The translations under genes and the position numbers were made by a program. 60,623 nucleotides of DNA from Perkinsus olseni (taxonomy: Eukaryota > Perkinsozoa > Perkinsida > Perkinsidae). This document shows, in pieces, positions 1-9,890 of this stretch; the first letter of the stretch is position 1; each line of letters starts with the position of its first letter. The notes beneath the pieces are model-generated. The model worked only from the letters and a program-made list of their open reading frames with translations. It did no database searches and was not told the origin of the DNA. The stretch covers positions 1 through 60,623 of the forward strand of contig JABANP010000311.1 of assembly GCA_013115135.1 (NCBI GenBank), read 5' to 3'.

Positions 1-25
1 GTCCATCTTCAATGGCTTTGTCTGA
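1..25 (+). pseudogene. 3' tail of a further member of the secreted array family
   Basis: The first bases read as the last codons of the family found at 1063, 7168, 10000 and 11623: the ending Ile-Phe-Asn-Gly-Phe-Val-stop parallels Ile-Phe-Asp-Gly-Trp-Val-stop of the intact copies. The bases that follow match the 3' flank of the truncated copy at 10000 closely. Only the tail lies in the window, so I cannot say whether the copy is intact upstream. Confidence 0.6.
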
Positions 26-148
26 TACCTATCTGCGCTCGTTGTAGAGATGTGGTATGTTCGAGCCTCTCCCAGTCGACTCAACCATGACTCATGACCA
101 TCAAGGTTTGTGCTACCAAATCCAATTGCTGATCTCCATCTTTACTTA

Positions 149-170
149 AGAAGAAATTCTTCTGAAGAAT
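149..170. repeat. 14-bp inverted-duplication event, W = AGAAGAAT (exact)
   Basis: aX at 149-155, reverse complement of W at 156-163, Xb at 164-170. The paralogous flank near 10749-10777 lacks the structure and is 14 bp shorter over the same interval. Confidence 0.9.
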
Positions 171-703
171 CTTTCATCGTATCATTCTCGGACTGGTAAC
201 ATAGTTATCAGTTATGACCTCGTCGGCTCCATTCGAAAGAACTTTACCGGCCAGGAGCATGTATCGTGTCTCTTCTGGTTCATAGGCATATCAGTGTACC
301 GATTGTATTCTGGTACCATTCAGAGATTTTCCATGAGATGAGCAGTTAACCTTTTATCGTTAGTATAATCATTCGGAACCCTTGTGGAGAACATATGAGT
401 ATGACCGAAGAAGGATGCGATCATCGGTAGGGTCGTTGGGAAGTTCGGAACGTCAAGTTTCAGCAAGGGTAACGTCATTATACCTCGTAGTGCTTACCCT
501 ACTTTACTACGGCGAGTGTGTTTAGTTGCTAGTTGGCAAATCAGCAGTAGCTGCTTCTGCCAATTCCATCGGTCCGATAGTATCGGACGAGGCATCGCGC
601 CGTGAAAACACGCCCTTGACCCTTCGGGAAGGAGGACACAAGAAATCCCAACGGATGGAGAGGCGATCCCAAAACACTTGCGGCGTCCCAGAGTTTGCAA
701 GTC

Positions 704-725
704 GATCAGACTCTGATCATCAGAG
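704..725. repeat. 14-bp inverted-duplication event, W = GATCAGAG (exact)
   Basis: aX 704-710, reverse complement 711-718, Xb 719-725. The related copy near 9208-9226 is 14 bp shorter and has a single site. Confidence 0.9.
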
Positions 726-1062
726 GAGGACCATTGCCCTCTCCGTGTGTACATGTTATTACAGAAGTGTGGAAGGAAAGGGCACCACTGATATGCTCTG
801 AGTCAGAGCTGTCATAGTTTCCCCAGGCGTCTGAGTATATGTCACGGGGTTCGAGAAGGGAAGATACTAAAACACTGAACTAACCCCCTGTCCGCTGACA
901 GCCGTCTCACACAATCACACTTCACACATATTCAAGGTGACACCGTTGTGCGGACTTTGCCCTCACAGCCCCTTGGACGCCTTGCCTGACGGGGACTCCA
1001 TCGATATAGGAAACACGTCAAAATCGTTTTATCACCCGAGCTTACATCCTTCTCTTGCGTGA

Positions 1063-1884
1063 ATGCCTCTCACTCACAGAATGAGGATGAGCTGCGAAGC
1101 CGGCACGAAGTCGAAGAGTTGGATGTCGTTTATCGCTGTCAACATCGTCCTGATACAAATGATCATTCCGGTCTGCGTTGATGCCCTTGACATGCATGGT
1201 ACCGTGACCAACCCCCTCCAGGACCCCGAGCTACGTTCCTTACGCCTGCCAGCTGTGGTTCAAAGCCCTCCAGACTGTTTGCCTCCGGGTAAGGGTTTTC
1301 AGGGAGAGAATCATTGCTGGTACGTTCTGAAGGGCCCTCACCAATTCAACGGTGGTGCACTCTTTGCCTCTAATAATTCTGGGTACACTGGGTTCGCCAC
1401 TCTGGAAATGGCGGTCATGCTGGCGTCTAACTCAAGTCCAGTCGATGTTGGTGTTTGGGCGGATGGCAAAACTATATGGCTCTTCAATCTACCAGCAGGG
1501 ATCTCGGTCGTGGTAGAACTCTCTATTCCTACATTCTCGAATACCGGTGGGTATAACTATCTCACTGGGAAAAGGCTCGATTTCCCGGTATTCCTGGAGG
1601 CTAACGCGACGGTTCCTGATGCCGGCGCGGTACGAGCGGGGGGCAATGGTACTGCCGTTGCTTTCGTCGATATGAGAGATGGAATGAGTGAGCTCCTGGC
1701 AACAGTCCGAGCGGAAGGCAAAGCTGGTCGCCTGAGCTCGAGGGTAATCCTCTACGCAGCCCTCGGGCCCTACGATGCGACTTTCGAACGTTGGGCATAC
1801 AGCGCCTACATTTCTTGCAACATATCCGCTGGGGGTAACCGAAGTTACTTCGAGGTATTACGCATCTTCGATGGCTGGGTGTGA
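1063..1884 (+). CDS. Secreted N-glycosylatable array-family protein, copy A (intact)
   Basis: I do not recognise a domain. The 273-residue product has a basic N-terminus followed by a hydrophobic stretch at about residues 20-40 (core FIAVNIVLIQMIIPVC) that ends in Val-Asp-Ala, as expected of a signal peptide, so it is probably exported. The mature part has a conserved Cys pair (CLPPG and HCW), a central block with NNSGYTG and VGVWADGKTIW, and at least six N-x-S/T sequons. The start is chosen because the same Met follows the same conserved flank (ending GCGTGA) in the copies at 10000 and 11623. It is single-exon, unlike most genes in this window. It is about 90 percent identical by eye to the copy at 11623. 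Function is unknown; a surface or secreted parasite protein is an inference from the signal and glycosylation sites only. Confidence 0.8.
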   Translation: MPLTHRMRMSCEAGTKSKSWMSFIAVNIVLIQMIIPVCVDALDMHGTVTNPLQDPELRSLRLPAVVQSPPDCLPPGKGFQGENHCWYVLKGPHQFNGGALFASNNSGYTGFATLEMAVMLASNSSPVDVGVWADGKTIWLFNLPAGISVVVELSIPTFSNTGGYNYLTGKRLDFPVFLEANATVPDAGAVRAGGNGTAVAFVDMRDGMSELLATVRAEGKAGRLSSRVILYAALGPYDATFERWAYSAYISCNISAGGNRSYFEVLRIFDGWV

Positions 1885-2640
1885 TGCCTAACTGCGGCCG
1901 TTATAGATATGGGATATGTTCGAGCCTTTCTCCGTCGACTCAATTATGCCGCTTGACCCTCAAGCTTCGCGCGACTCAATCAAATAGTCTCCAACTTGAA
2001 TCCCGTAAAAATTCCATCGTGTCATCGTCAAGCGGGAGACATCGTTCATCACTTATCACATATTCGTCTACATTCCAAAGTAAGCAACAGCTACGAGCAT
2101 GTAACGTGTCTCTCCAGATTCATGGGCATATCGTTGGACCGTTCTATCATCCCGTCCGTGATATTCTATCAGACGAGTGGTTTATCATTTATCGTCAGTA
2201 TACCATTCGCATACTACTTACATAAACTCTGTCGATAAAATGCGAGTATGACCGAAGGAGAGTGCGATGATCGCCCTGCGATCATCGGTGATGTTACTGT
2301 GGAGTTTGGAACGTCCAGTTCCAGCGAGAGTAATTTCATTATACCACGTAGTGCTCACACTACTTCACCAGGGCGAGAGTGCGTTTGGTTGCCAGTTGGG
2401 AATCAGCAGTAGCTGTTTCTGCGGAAACTATCCCTCCGACAGCATCGAAAGAGGCATAGTTCCGTAGAAAGCTCGCCTTGACCGTTTGTGGATAAGCTTA
2501 AAGGGGCAGGCTGAAGTGGAGGAGAGAAGGCAGTGATTATTCCGCCCGGGAGGTTCACCTGTTCCACTATCGGTTTGAGCTTCGAGCTCATCAATTGAAA
2601 CCATGCTCCCTGTGGCATTCATGAGTCCGAGAGGCGAAGA
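1885..2640 (+). repeat. Array 3'-flank repeat, copy 2
   Basis: Second copy of the shared 3' flank. It is collinear with 26-820 and 12445-13110 but carries two 14-bp events of its own (2262-2283 and, just beyond, 2661-2682). Short open frames in it are not conserved between copies, so I treat it as non-coding. Confidence 0.7.
2262..2283. repeat. 14-bp inverted-duplication event, W = GTGCGATC (one mismatch)
   Basis: aX 2262-2268, inverted copy 2269-2276, Xb 2277-2283. The paralogous flanks near 410-425 and 11060-11075 have a single site and are 14 bp shorter. Confidence 0.85.
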
Positions 2641-2660
2641 TAGTCGGCGCTATTAACTTG

Positions 2661-2682
2661 ACGTCAGGCTGACCTCGTCAGC
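2661..2682. repeat. 14-bp inverted-duplication event, W = ACGTCAGC (one mismatch)
   Basis: aX 2661-2667, inverted copy 2668-2675, Xb 2676-2682. The paralogue near 13248-13270 has one site and is 14 bp shorter. Confidence 0.85.
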
Positions 2683-2731
2683 TAAGAGTCGCTGCCAGAG
2701 ACGTTCAATCGGCCCCAAGTCCGATAGAAAA

Positions 2732-2762
2732 AGGTGAAGTTCACCTGGTTCACCTGGTGAAC
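2732..2762. repeat. Inverted-duplication event with an extra inverted unit, W = AGGTGAAC
   Basis: aX 2732-2738 and the reverse complement 2739-2746 are exact; a second near-copy of the inverted unit (9 bp, 2747-2755) precedes Xb at 2756-2762. Confidence 0.75.
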
Positions 2763-2985
2763 GCAGAACTCTGGGACGTTCATCGATTGTCCGCGTGAGA
2801 CGGAGCTAACGCTGGTTCGATGAAAAGTGGGGTACGCCCCACAAATAAGAAGCTATGCCTCATTGGCTTTCAGGATCCCACCTGTGAACGAACTCTCGAT
2901 GAGAGTCAAAAGCGCCGTTGATTTCGTCCATCTCGAGAGGGCATTCAGTAGTTGACCTGAACCAGAATATCGCAGAGCGGAACAG

Positions 2986-3007
2986 CTCACACGGTGTGAG
3001 TCACGCT
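2986..3007. repeat. 14-bp inverted-duplication event, W = CTCACACT (imperfect)
   Basis: aX 2986-2992, inverted copy 2993-3000, Xb 3001-3007 with two mismatches overall. The paralogue at about 13545-13567 is 14 bp shorter. Confidence 0.8.
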
Positions 3008-3023
3008 CCATCACATCCCCGTG

Positions 3024-3045
3024 GTCCCCACTGGGGACTCCCCAG
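3024..3045. repeat. 14-bp inverted-duplication event, W = GTCCCCAG (exact)
   Basis: aX 3024-3030, reverse complement 3031-3038, Xb 3039-3045. The paralogue near 13570-13583 is 14 bp shorter. It lies only 17 bp from the preceding event. Confidence 0.9.
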
Positions 3046-3099
3046 CGGACGCAGCCTCACCGACTTCCGAAAGAAGCGGTAATTAACGATCGTCAGCTG

Positions 3100-3600
3100 G
3101 CGGTTGCGGCAGCATGGAGTCAAGACCGGTTGCTCCTCTCAATATCGGGGCAATCTTCCGCTTCAGAGGGCGTTGTTACATTGACCTTAGTCTCAAAATC
3201 ATCCCAGACGGCGAGGCAGGGCCACGGTCTGAGAATGTTATCCCCAGTGTTGTCGTCATTGTGTTCTCAGCTTCTGCCTTATGTCAATGCAAACGACGAA
3301 TGCTTGACGACGATTGGCTCGAGAGCAGTTGGTTGCGTCCTCGAGCCAATGTGTACCTTCGGTGCATTACTATGCTACAGTCTTTGCCGGTGCCTCAAGA
3401 GGGTGTCGAATGGCATGTAGCTTGCTTCGAGCCATAAATGCAGTGTATTCCTCCCAGACCCATGAATTTTTATGTCATTCTCCTGATCTCACGGGCTACG
3501 ACCACTGTGCCGCACTATTTGCGCGGTCCTGTTGCTGCAGCCGAGACAGCCACCTCGGCGGGAATTCGTGCGTTCCGCACCACCAGGAGTGAACATACTG
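3100..3600. repeat. Array spacer repeat overlapping the helicase 3' end
   Basis: This block recurs at about 9240-9720 and in part at 11217-11350, each time a few hundred bases upstream of a family gene. Shared landmarks are the sequences around 3220-3245, 3497-3515 and 3540-3580. Here no family gene follows; instead the helicase gene begins, whose last codons lie inside the repeat. Confidence 0.7.
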
Positions 3601-6146
3601 GCAGACGATAGACGAGTAGATCTGACAGGACTGCGCGGCTGTACTGTGGGGTCGTTCTCGTCAGAAACAAACGGTGTACTTAGCACAACAGGAGGAGCTT
3701 CCGGTATGGGCCGGTGGGAGACCGTGACTTGAACCTCCCTAGCCTCTCTCAGCTTTTGCTTGCGCTGCTCTTTGGCTGTGAGGGCAGCGTCCTTGATGAG
3801 CCTCTCAAGAGCGTCTTCCGGTACATCAGGAATCTGTCGCGGCAGAACACGCCGCAGGACCGACTGTAGCTCTTGAGGAGTAGCACCAGCAACCATCTTC
3901 GGACTCACAAAGCCTGCATCATACAACTGCCGTGCCCAGGCCGGCGACAGCTTGGGTCTCTCAGACAGAGCGAGCAGCTCAGGCCGGCGATGGCACATGC
4001 CGGACAGGCGGCCAGCAAAGGTGTCGAAGACCGACTCCAGGACTCTCCAGTGGAGTTTGCCGCAGAGAACCGCAATGCACGAAGTAAAAGCACTGGCAGA
4101 GGATATGAGGGACTGCAGCAAGCCTCGGCCTATCTTCGATCCAAAGCGATGGATAACCTGTTCTATCGGTATCTCACACATTAGGGCCCAAATTAAGAGA
4201 GTACTGTAGAACTTCACGACACGGCGGCAACCTTCAGGATCGCGCTCTTTTGCAGCTTGACTGAGTCTCCCTTGTATCGAGGCTTGTTGAATCTTCGCCA
4301 TACTGATGCCAATAACATCCAGAGACGCTTGCTGCTGCTTATTAAGGTCGCCCTCGACAACGGCAGCATAGACATTCCAGTCGATCAACGACTCGGAAAC
4401 TGACGCTTCCCATGGCGTCGCCAGGTAGATTAAGTGGAGCTCTCCCTCCAGGCATAGACCGGTCTGATTGCGAAGGCGCTTCAGCTCCTCCCAAAGGACG
4501 ATACCTGCCTCACAGCTGAGGCCGCTAGCACACACAGCTCGTCCGAGAGGAGTGGCCATGTACAGCTGGTTGTCACGGTTGAAGTGGACCATCTCCGTCG
4601 ACAACAGGTACTTCATTCCGGCATGGACCGCAGGGAAATCCTCGGCTACGCTGTTGCGCCTTTTCTTCTGGTCGCTTGGTGGGTCGAGCTGGCGATCCAG
4701 GAAGGTGGCCCTTGCCAAACGCATGATCTGATCGTCCTTCATCTGGCCGGCCGTCGCCATAACCTCTAATAAGAGACGCTGTAAGCCTACACAGTTCTGG
4801 CCAAGAGCGCTTCTTAGAGGCGGCAACGCAGCCACGGCCATCGACGTTACACGTTTCTTCTCAACTTCGCTGGAGCAAATGACGTAGCTTTCACCCGAGG
4901 CACTAGAATGGCCCGACCGACCGGCTCTACCAGACATCTGTCGGTACCTTGTCGTGTCGAGGAACTCCGTGGCGATGAATGGAGTTCTAAAGACGACTCG
5001 CTGGGCAGGAAGGTTCACACCAGCTGCGAGAGTACTGGTACAAGTAAGGCACGTAATAGCTCCGCTTCTATATCCCCGCTCCACAATATCCCGCTCCTCA
5101 GTAGTGAGGCCGCTGTGGTGGAAGGCCACCCCGACCAAGATGCCATCAGCCAAGTTCTTGTCCAGCCCGGCGTCAGTGTTGCAGCTGCATAGCTCGAGCT
5201 CGGCACGCAGTTGAAGACGATGGTTATGGATATCCTGGGGCGCAGGAGGGGCGGACGCCCAGGGCAACGATTTGGTCAGAAGACCGCATGCTACCTCACA
5301 CTTCATTTTTGACGGGCAAAACACAAGTACTGAATTGCCGACTGATACGGCCTCCCACACGGCGAGCATGAACCCGTCGGTATCGGTCGCGGGCATGAGA
5401 CGGTTGGGATCCTCAAGTGCACGAACTGGTCTACGATCTCCATCACAAGTGAAGACAGTTCGCTTGCACACTACGTACTCGTGCAGGGGGACGGGCCGGA
5501 AGTCCGTGACGTAAAGGCTGGCGTCAAGCCAGGCTGCTACTTCAGAGACATTCGGAAGCGTCGCAGACATGCCGACTATTTGGCATGTCGGGGCAAAGTA
5601 CCGTACCTTAGCTACTAGGACTTCCAGGAGGTACCCCCGCTGACTATCGCCGAGGAGATGGAGTTCGTCCAATATCAGGCAACCTAGCAGCCGTGAGAGT
5701 TCTGACCCAGGATCAACCCCCGGCTGTTCCAGAAGGGCATTGACCAAGCTGTTAGCCTTCTCGATGGTGCATACTGCTATGTCGTACCGCTCCATCGCAA
5801 GGAAGTTGCCAGAAGAGCCTCCGTAGAAAGCCTGTACCTTGTACTGAGCAGGTCGGCAAAGACTCTGGAGGTAGGCCTCTTTCTCCGAGACCACACTGAT
5901 ATACGGTAACACGAATAAAGCACGACGGCCATCACCAGCAAGTCGGCGGAGCATGACGATCTCGGACACCAGTGTTTTACCGCCACTGGTTGGGGCACAG
6001 TAGATGAGGTTTCGGTTACCCTCGAGAGCACCAGGAAGGGAGAGGCATTCACTCTGCCACTCATAGAGCTGGTTCACACCTCTCGTCCGGTAAACCGATA
6101 CTAACGACTCCTTCAGTCCGAAGGAACCGATATCCATGAAAGCCAC
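3489..6146 (-). CDS. POLQ/HELQ-type superfamily 2 DNA helicase, no polymerase domain
   Basis: The 885-residue product is a Ski2-like helicase of the DNA polymerase theta/HELQ group, which unwinds DNA and strips RPA in break repair and fork restart. In order: Q-motif-like YEWQSEC near residue 30, Walker A APTSGGKT near 52, DELH box (ILDELHLLGD) near 160, SATLPN motif III, the group-specific DFRPVPL, FHHSGLT, CTSTLAAGVNLPA and motif VI QMSGRAGRSG, then winged-helix/ratchet and helix-hairpin-helix-like regions (ARQLYDAGF) up to about 770. The last 100 residues are low-complexity. Similarity in the N-terminal third is closest to the POLQ helicase half (LYEWQSECL, DIAVCTIEKAN), but there is no A-family polymerase domain, so HELQ-like architecture is possible too. 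It is intronless, in contrast to its neighbours beyond 13.9 kb, and its final 35 or so codons lie in an array repeat. Confidence 0.9.
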   Translation of the reverse strand: MAFMDIGSFGLKESLVSVYRTRGVNQLYEWQSECLSLPGALEGNRNLIYCAPTSGGKTLVSEIVMLRRLAGDGRRALFVLPYISVVSEKEAYLQSLCRPAQYKVQAFYGGSSGNFLAMERYDIAVCTIEKANSLVNALLEQPGVDPGSELSRLLGCLILDELHLLGDSQRGYLLEVLVAKVRYFAPTCQIVGMSATLPNVSEVAAWLDASLYVTDFRPVPLHEYVVCKRTVFTCDGDRRPVRALEDPNRLMPATDTDGFMLAVWEAVSVGNSVLVFCPSKMKCEVACGLLTKSLPWASAPPAPQDIHNHRLQLRAELELCSCNTDAGLDKNLADGILVGVAFHHSGLTTEERDIVERGYRSGAITCLTCTSTLAAGVNLPAQRVVFRTPFIATEFLDTTRYRQMSGRAGRSGHSSASGESYVICSSEVEKKRVTSMAVAALPPLRSALGQNCVGLQRLLLEVMATAGQMKDDQIMRLARATFLDRQLDPPSDQKKRRNSVAEDFPAVHAGMKYLLSTEMVHFNRDNQLYMATPLGRAVCASGLSCEAGIVLWEELKRLRNQTGLCLEGELHLIYLATPWEASVSESLIDWNVYAAVVEGDLNKQQQASLDVIGISMAKIQQASIQGRLSQAAKERDPEGCRRVVKFYSTLLIWALMCEIPIEQVIHRFGSKIGRGLLQSLISSASAFTSCIAVLCGKLHWRVLESVFDTFAGRLSGMCHRRPELLALSERPKLSPAWARQLYDAGFVSPKMVAGATPQELQSVLRRVLPRQIPDVPEDALERLIKDAALTAKEQRKQKLREAREVQVTVSHRPIPEAPPVVLSTPFVSDENDPTVQPRSPVRSTRLSSASMFTPGGAERTNSRRGGCLGCSNRTAQIVRHSGRSP

Positions 6147-7167
6147 AAATTTTCAACGAAAATGAACTAGCAGTCAAAAAACTAGCGGTATGCGCCGAAT
6201 ATTTGCCAACAGGATCAGGCCATCACCGCTCCGCGGTAAGATCCGGGGGTGCTCAGCTCAACACTACCAGCTCTCGGAAAAATGATCCACAATGGTGTTG
6301 AACAGATGCCGAAAAAGTCGAGTACGCACTTCCGAATCACGTGAGACCCCGATCGACAATGGATGTTCGAGAACTGGGACTTTAAACCGTTAGAATATCA
6401 CTTGTGGACTTCTCCTGCACAGTATTCGCTGCGAGAATCTGCCGCCCGTGACTTTCATAAACCAGCCTTTACTGTAGGAAGTAGCACAAAGGGAGATAGC
6501 AAAATGCAGTTATTCTATTCAGATGATTGAGGCCACCGTAAGAGAATCCTCTACCCCGCTCCTTACAGACGTTGCAGAACATCTTTTTTTGAAGCGCCAA
6601 TCGCAGCAAGCGCTACTCTAGGGCCTGGAGTTTAGGTGAAGTTCAATTGAGGTTAACACTCCCGATGCTGCCGGAGAGTGACTTTGAAAGTGCAACGCAT
6701 CAACCATCTAGAGATGGTAACCTTGCTTTCCTAAGCCTCCTCTCATTCCCAACGCGCTCTGGTCAAAAACCCGTTAGTAACCAAGCCCTCGAGCCGTGCA
6801 TTTCCGAGTAATGATTTCCGATTACGCAGCACAACCAGCTGCCCGCATACGCCGGTCATAATCTACCGTTCTATAATCCAAACTGGTTGTACCTCTGTCC
6901 CAGTCTGCACCGGCATTCTTCAAAGAATGGATTTGCAAGGCGGTATTCTTGCACTCATGAGCAAGCGAATCAGAGCGATCATCGCAGGGTCGCATTTTCC
7001 GGGCCCTTGGACCCTGGTACGACCGGATTGTGAACGTGCTGGAGCTAACGGTTTGGTTGGTCCCACTCGACGCGTGTGATCTTTACTGACTTGCGTATAA
7101 GCTTTCCTCCATATGAGATTAGTATACACACAGTATTTGTTTATACAGTTGTCATACTTATCTCACA
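6147..7167. other. Intergenic, nothing convincing
   Basis: About 1 kb between the helicase start and the next array gene. No long conserved frame, RNA gene or clear repeat is seen except the last 100 bp, which resemble the 5' flank of the array genes only weakly. Confidence 0.5.
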
Positions 7168-7984
7168 TTGATGTGTACTGCTTATGCAACCAGGGTCAAT
7201 AGTGAGGACGCCTTGAAGACAAAGCGTTGGAAAGGTATAATCGTTACCAACATCATCTTCATCCAAATGGCTATGTCGGTCAGCGCTGATGCCCTCAAGA
7301 TGGATGACACCGTTGCCAACCCTATGCAAGACCCTGAACTTCGTTCTCTGCGTCTGCCCGTTGTGAATGAAAAGCCACCGGGTTGTTTGCCGCCGGGTGC
7401 GGGTTTCCAGGGTTTATTGCGGGTACGTTTTGAAGGGCCCCAGCCAAGTTAACGGAGGTGTGCTTATGGACCCGAATAATTCTGGGTACACTGGCTTCGC
7501 TACTCTGGAAATGGCGGTCATCCTGGCGTTTAACTCAAGCCCAGTCGATGTTGGTGTTTGGGCGGATGGTAAAACTATCTGGCTCTTCAATCTACCAGCT
7601 GGGATATCGGTCGGCGTAGACCTCTCTATTCCAACCTTCTCGAAGACCGGCGGATATGATTATTTCCGGGGGAAGCAGCTCGCTTTCCCAATATTTTTAA
7701 AAACCAGGGCGACCGTTCCTCGGCACCGTAAGGGCGGAGGCAAATGACACTGCCTATGCTTGTGTGGATACGACGGGTGGATCTCATTCGCTCTCGGCCG
7801 TGCGGAAGTAACAAATGACATCCTGAGATGTAGTATAGGGCTCCACGGAGAAGTCATGCGTAGTAACAAAGCACTCCAACCTTGGGTATTCACCGGCTAC
7901 GTTGATATAGCGATTCATGGTACAATTGGCGCTTCGCACCTCACTTTCGTGGAGGTCATCCCCGTTTTCAATGTCACAGTCTGA
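7168..7984 (+). pseudogene. Array-family copy B, frame-broken
   Basis: The reading continues the family in three frames. 7168-7420 encodes the signal peptide (IIFIQMAMSVSADA) and the first Cys block. A short deletion near 7410-7425, where intact copies read GENHCWYV, moves the frame. 7400-7725 then encodes the central block with NNSGYTG and VGVWADGKTIW. A second shift near 7725-7760 leads to a diverged C-terminal block ending FVEVIPVFNVTV. With at least two lesions it is most likely a pseudogene; sequencing indels could explain the shifts but not the loss of HCW residues. Confidence 0.75.
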
Positions 7985-9239
7985 AACGTTATTGGTAATT
8001 GTCAGAGTTCACACTGTATGTAACTCGATTATGTCTTTTGATGAAGCATTGTTTAGTCCCGGTCAACGAGCGAGATAGTACGGGGCATACGCCCCTCGAT
8101 CCCGTTTTGCTGTCGGAGACAGCATCATGTCGGAGCCGTTATGAAATGCTTAAGATAATTATCTTGGTGCTGCCCCGGTTCGTCCCGGTTGTGACCAGCT
8201 CGGTCAATCCTTTCCCATTCGTTTGAGCATCATCATGCCTGCTGTGATCGGCTATGTCGCTACGAGGATTGGAACTTAGAGTTCCAGTACCGCTTATCCT
8301 ATAGTGCATTGCGATGCTCACTAACGTGGTGGAATTCTGTTCTTCGGTATACATTATCACCTCAGCGCTAGGACCAATAGAATCTATTGGTCTATTAAAT
8401 AGATGCAGAAGGGTGTTGAGTTGCAAGTTTGCGCAACGCTTCAGGCACTTGCGGTAGCATTGGCAGGCGATGAGTCCTCATGCGGAAAGGACCCGATCGG
8501 AAATTGTGAAGTGGGTTTGTAGGAGGGATGACAATTTTCTCGAAAAATCCGCCGGCGTCAGTGGATAGGCTCAAGCCTCTAAACTCCATACGGCTTCAAT
8601 TGTGGTCTTCCGCTTGTCCCAATCACGCACCCGGGCGGCGCGAAATCGTAGAGAAGCATTGAAAAGGAGTCCTTTTCAATGCTTTTCAACTTTCATGCTT
8701 TTGCGAACCCTTTTCCTCCTTTTAAAGGACAGCGCGACGTTGTGCGCAGAACATGAAATAGACTTATCAACTATATTAGTGAGCGGCCCGCATTCGCGCC
8801 AAGTCAGCGCGCGGCCTCTATTTACTTGGCCTCCCGACACCCCAGGTTGCGTTCCGAAGTTACAACTGAGAAGAGACGACTACAGCATAGAGTAAAAAGA
8901 GCGGCTCTCGACTTTTTCGGTGCGATAGATTCCTCAGAGCTATCTCAATGGAGACATTCCGCTGCGGAATGTCTCGCGACGGGATGTCGCGCGGAATTTC
9001 TGCGAGACGGAGGCCACCACCAGTGGTGATTCACCACAGCCTGGCGATCAGACTACCCAGCCATCCCTGAGGTAACGCATGGAGTCATTCACGAACGCAG
9101 TAAACCGATGACACAAGTACAGTAGTCCGCAACTGATGCGACGCATCATCATCATTGGTGACAAGCCACCGGATACCATCTCAAACTACTTGCGGGTTCC
9201 CAGAATTTGCAAGTCTATCAGAGGAGACCCACTTCTCTC
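7985..9239. other. Intergenic with several odd-length palindromes
   Basis: No supported gene. Contains perfect inverted repeats with a single central base at 8656-8682 (13+1+13) and 8951-8975 (12+1+12), and the double inverted-duplication event at 8376-8405. Confidence 0.55.
8376..8405. repeat. Inverted-duplication event with extra unit, W = CAATAGAT
   Basis: aX 8376-8382, exact reverse complement 8383-8390, an extra 8-bp near-copy of the inverted unit 8391-8398, then Xb 8399-8405. Confidence 0.75.
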
Positions 9240-9300
9240 TCAATGTGTAGATGCTACAGAAGAAGCGTCTGTGGGGGGGGGGTTGTCGGTTTGAATCATC

Positions 9301-9322
9301 AGCTGGTCACCAGCTGCTGGTG
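9301..9322. repeat. 14-bp inverted-duplication event, W = AGCTGGTG (exact)
   Basis: aX 9301-9307, reverse complement 9308-9315, Xb 9316-9322. Confidence 0.88.
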
Positions 9323-9574
9323 TGCCTGTCTGAACTTTACCTCGAAGGCGTGCCAGGGCCAAGGTCTGATAACAATATCCCCAAAGCGGTCATGGAGTTG
9401 CACTGCAGCATCTTCCGTTGTGCGCACGAGCCATCGGTTGCATTTACGACCCAATATGTACCTTCGGTCGTTCCTGTGTTACCTTTAGGATCGGCGCCTT
9501 ACATAGGAGAGTAACTTCTCTCGAGGCATACATGCGGTGCATTCCACTAAGATCAGCTAGTTTTCATGTACTGC

Positions 9575-9596
9575 CACTGATGGCCAGTGACTGGTC
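9575..9596. repeat. Probable 14-bp event, W = CACTGGTC (two mismatches)
   Basis: aX 9575-9581, inverted copy 9582-9589, Xb 9590-9596. It is degraded, so less certain than its neighbour at 9605. Confidence 0.6.
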
Positions 9597-9604
9597 CGCA
9601 GGCT

Positions 9605-9626
9605 ACGACCAGTGTTCGTCGACCAC
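9605..9626. repeat. 14-bp inverted-duplication event, W = ACGACCAC (one mismatch)
   Basis: aX 9605-9611, inverted copy 9612-9619, Xb 9620-9626. The paralogue at 3494-3512 has a single site and is 14 bp shorter. Confidence 0.88.
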
Positions 9627-9868
9627 TGTGCCGCACAATTTGCGCGGTCACGCTGATGCGACCGAGACAGGCAGCTCCGGGGAGATTTCTGCGGTCCGCA
9701 CGTTTTGCGATGTGGACCTGACAGCGGTTGAATCGTCATTCGAGATTGATGGGAACAGTTCACAGTGAACTCCACTAAATGCCGGCCGGACCTGATCTCG
9801 GAAGATCCCGGATCTGCCATTCGGCGTTACTCGGGTTAAGCCGTTTGGCTCCGAAGTCACGGTGACAC

Positions 9869-9890
9869 CGTTGTGGCACAACGGTTGTGC
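9869..9890. repeat. 14-bp inverted-duplication event, W = CGTTGTGC (exact)
   Basis: aX 9869-9875, reverse complement 9876-9883, Xb 9884-9890. The 5' flanks of the copies at 1063 (943-951) and 11623 lack it and are 14 bp shorter. It lies about 110 bp upstream of an array gene start. Confidence 0.92.

Larger units (their letters stand above)
26..820 (+). repeat. Array 3'-flank repeat, copy 1
   Basis: This stretch is a copy of the 3' flank of the secreted-family genes. It aligns with 1885-2640, 10641-11190 and 12445-13110; landmarks shared by all are the blocks around 185-240, 250-300, 375-410 and 435-600. No convincing gene is seen. It carries two of the 14-bp inverted-duplication events (149-170 and 704-725). 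Confidence 0.7.
9240..9720. repeat. Array spacer repeat, second copy
   Basis: Collinear with 3100-3600. It includes a run of nine to ten G residues at about 9275-9285 and three 14-bp events (9301, 9575, 9605). Confidence 0.65.

Noticed and set aside
2890..2915. Another 14-bp event, because the paralogue near 13440 is 14 bp shorter
   Set aside because: Arms ACTCTC/GAGAGT are separated by three bases and the third copy is missing; it does not fit the geometry.
8602..9029. Short plus-strand frames between array copies as genes
   Set aside because: They overlap palindromes, are not preserved between copies and show no domain.
9000..9032. A CACCAC/GTGGTG/CACCAC triple as an event
   Set aside because: Spacings are 2 and 3, not 1 and 1, and the sequence is low complexity.
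9240..9320. CRISPR-like or tandem direct repeat array in the repeat-rich 5' region
   Set aside because: Repeats are large dispersed units and inverted duplications; there are no regular direct repeats with unique spacers.
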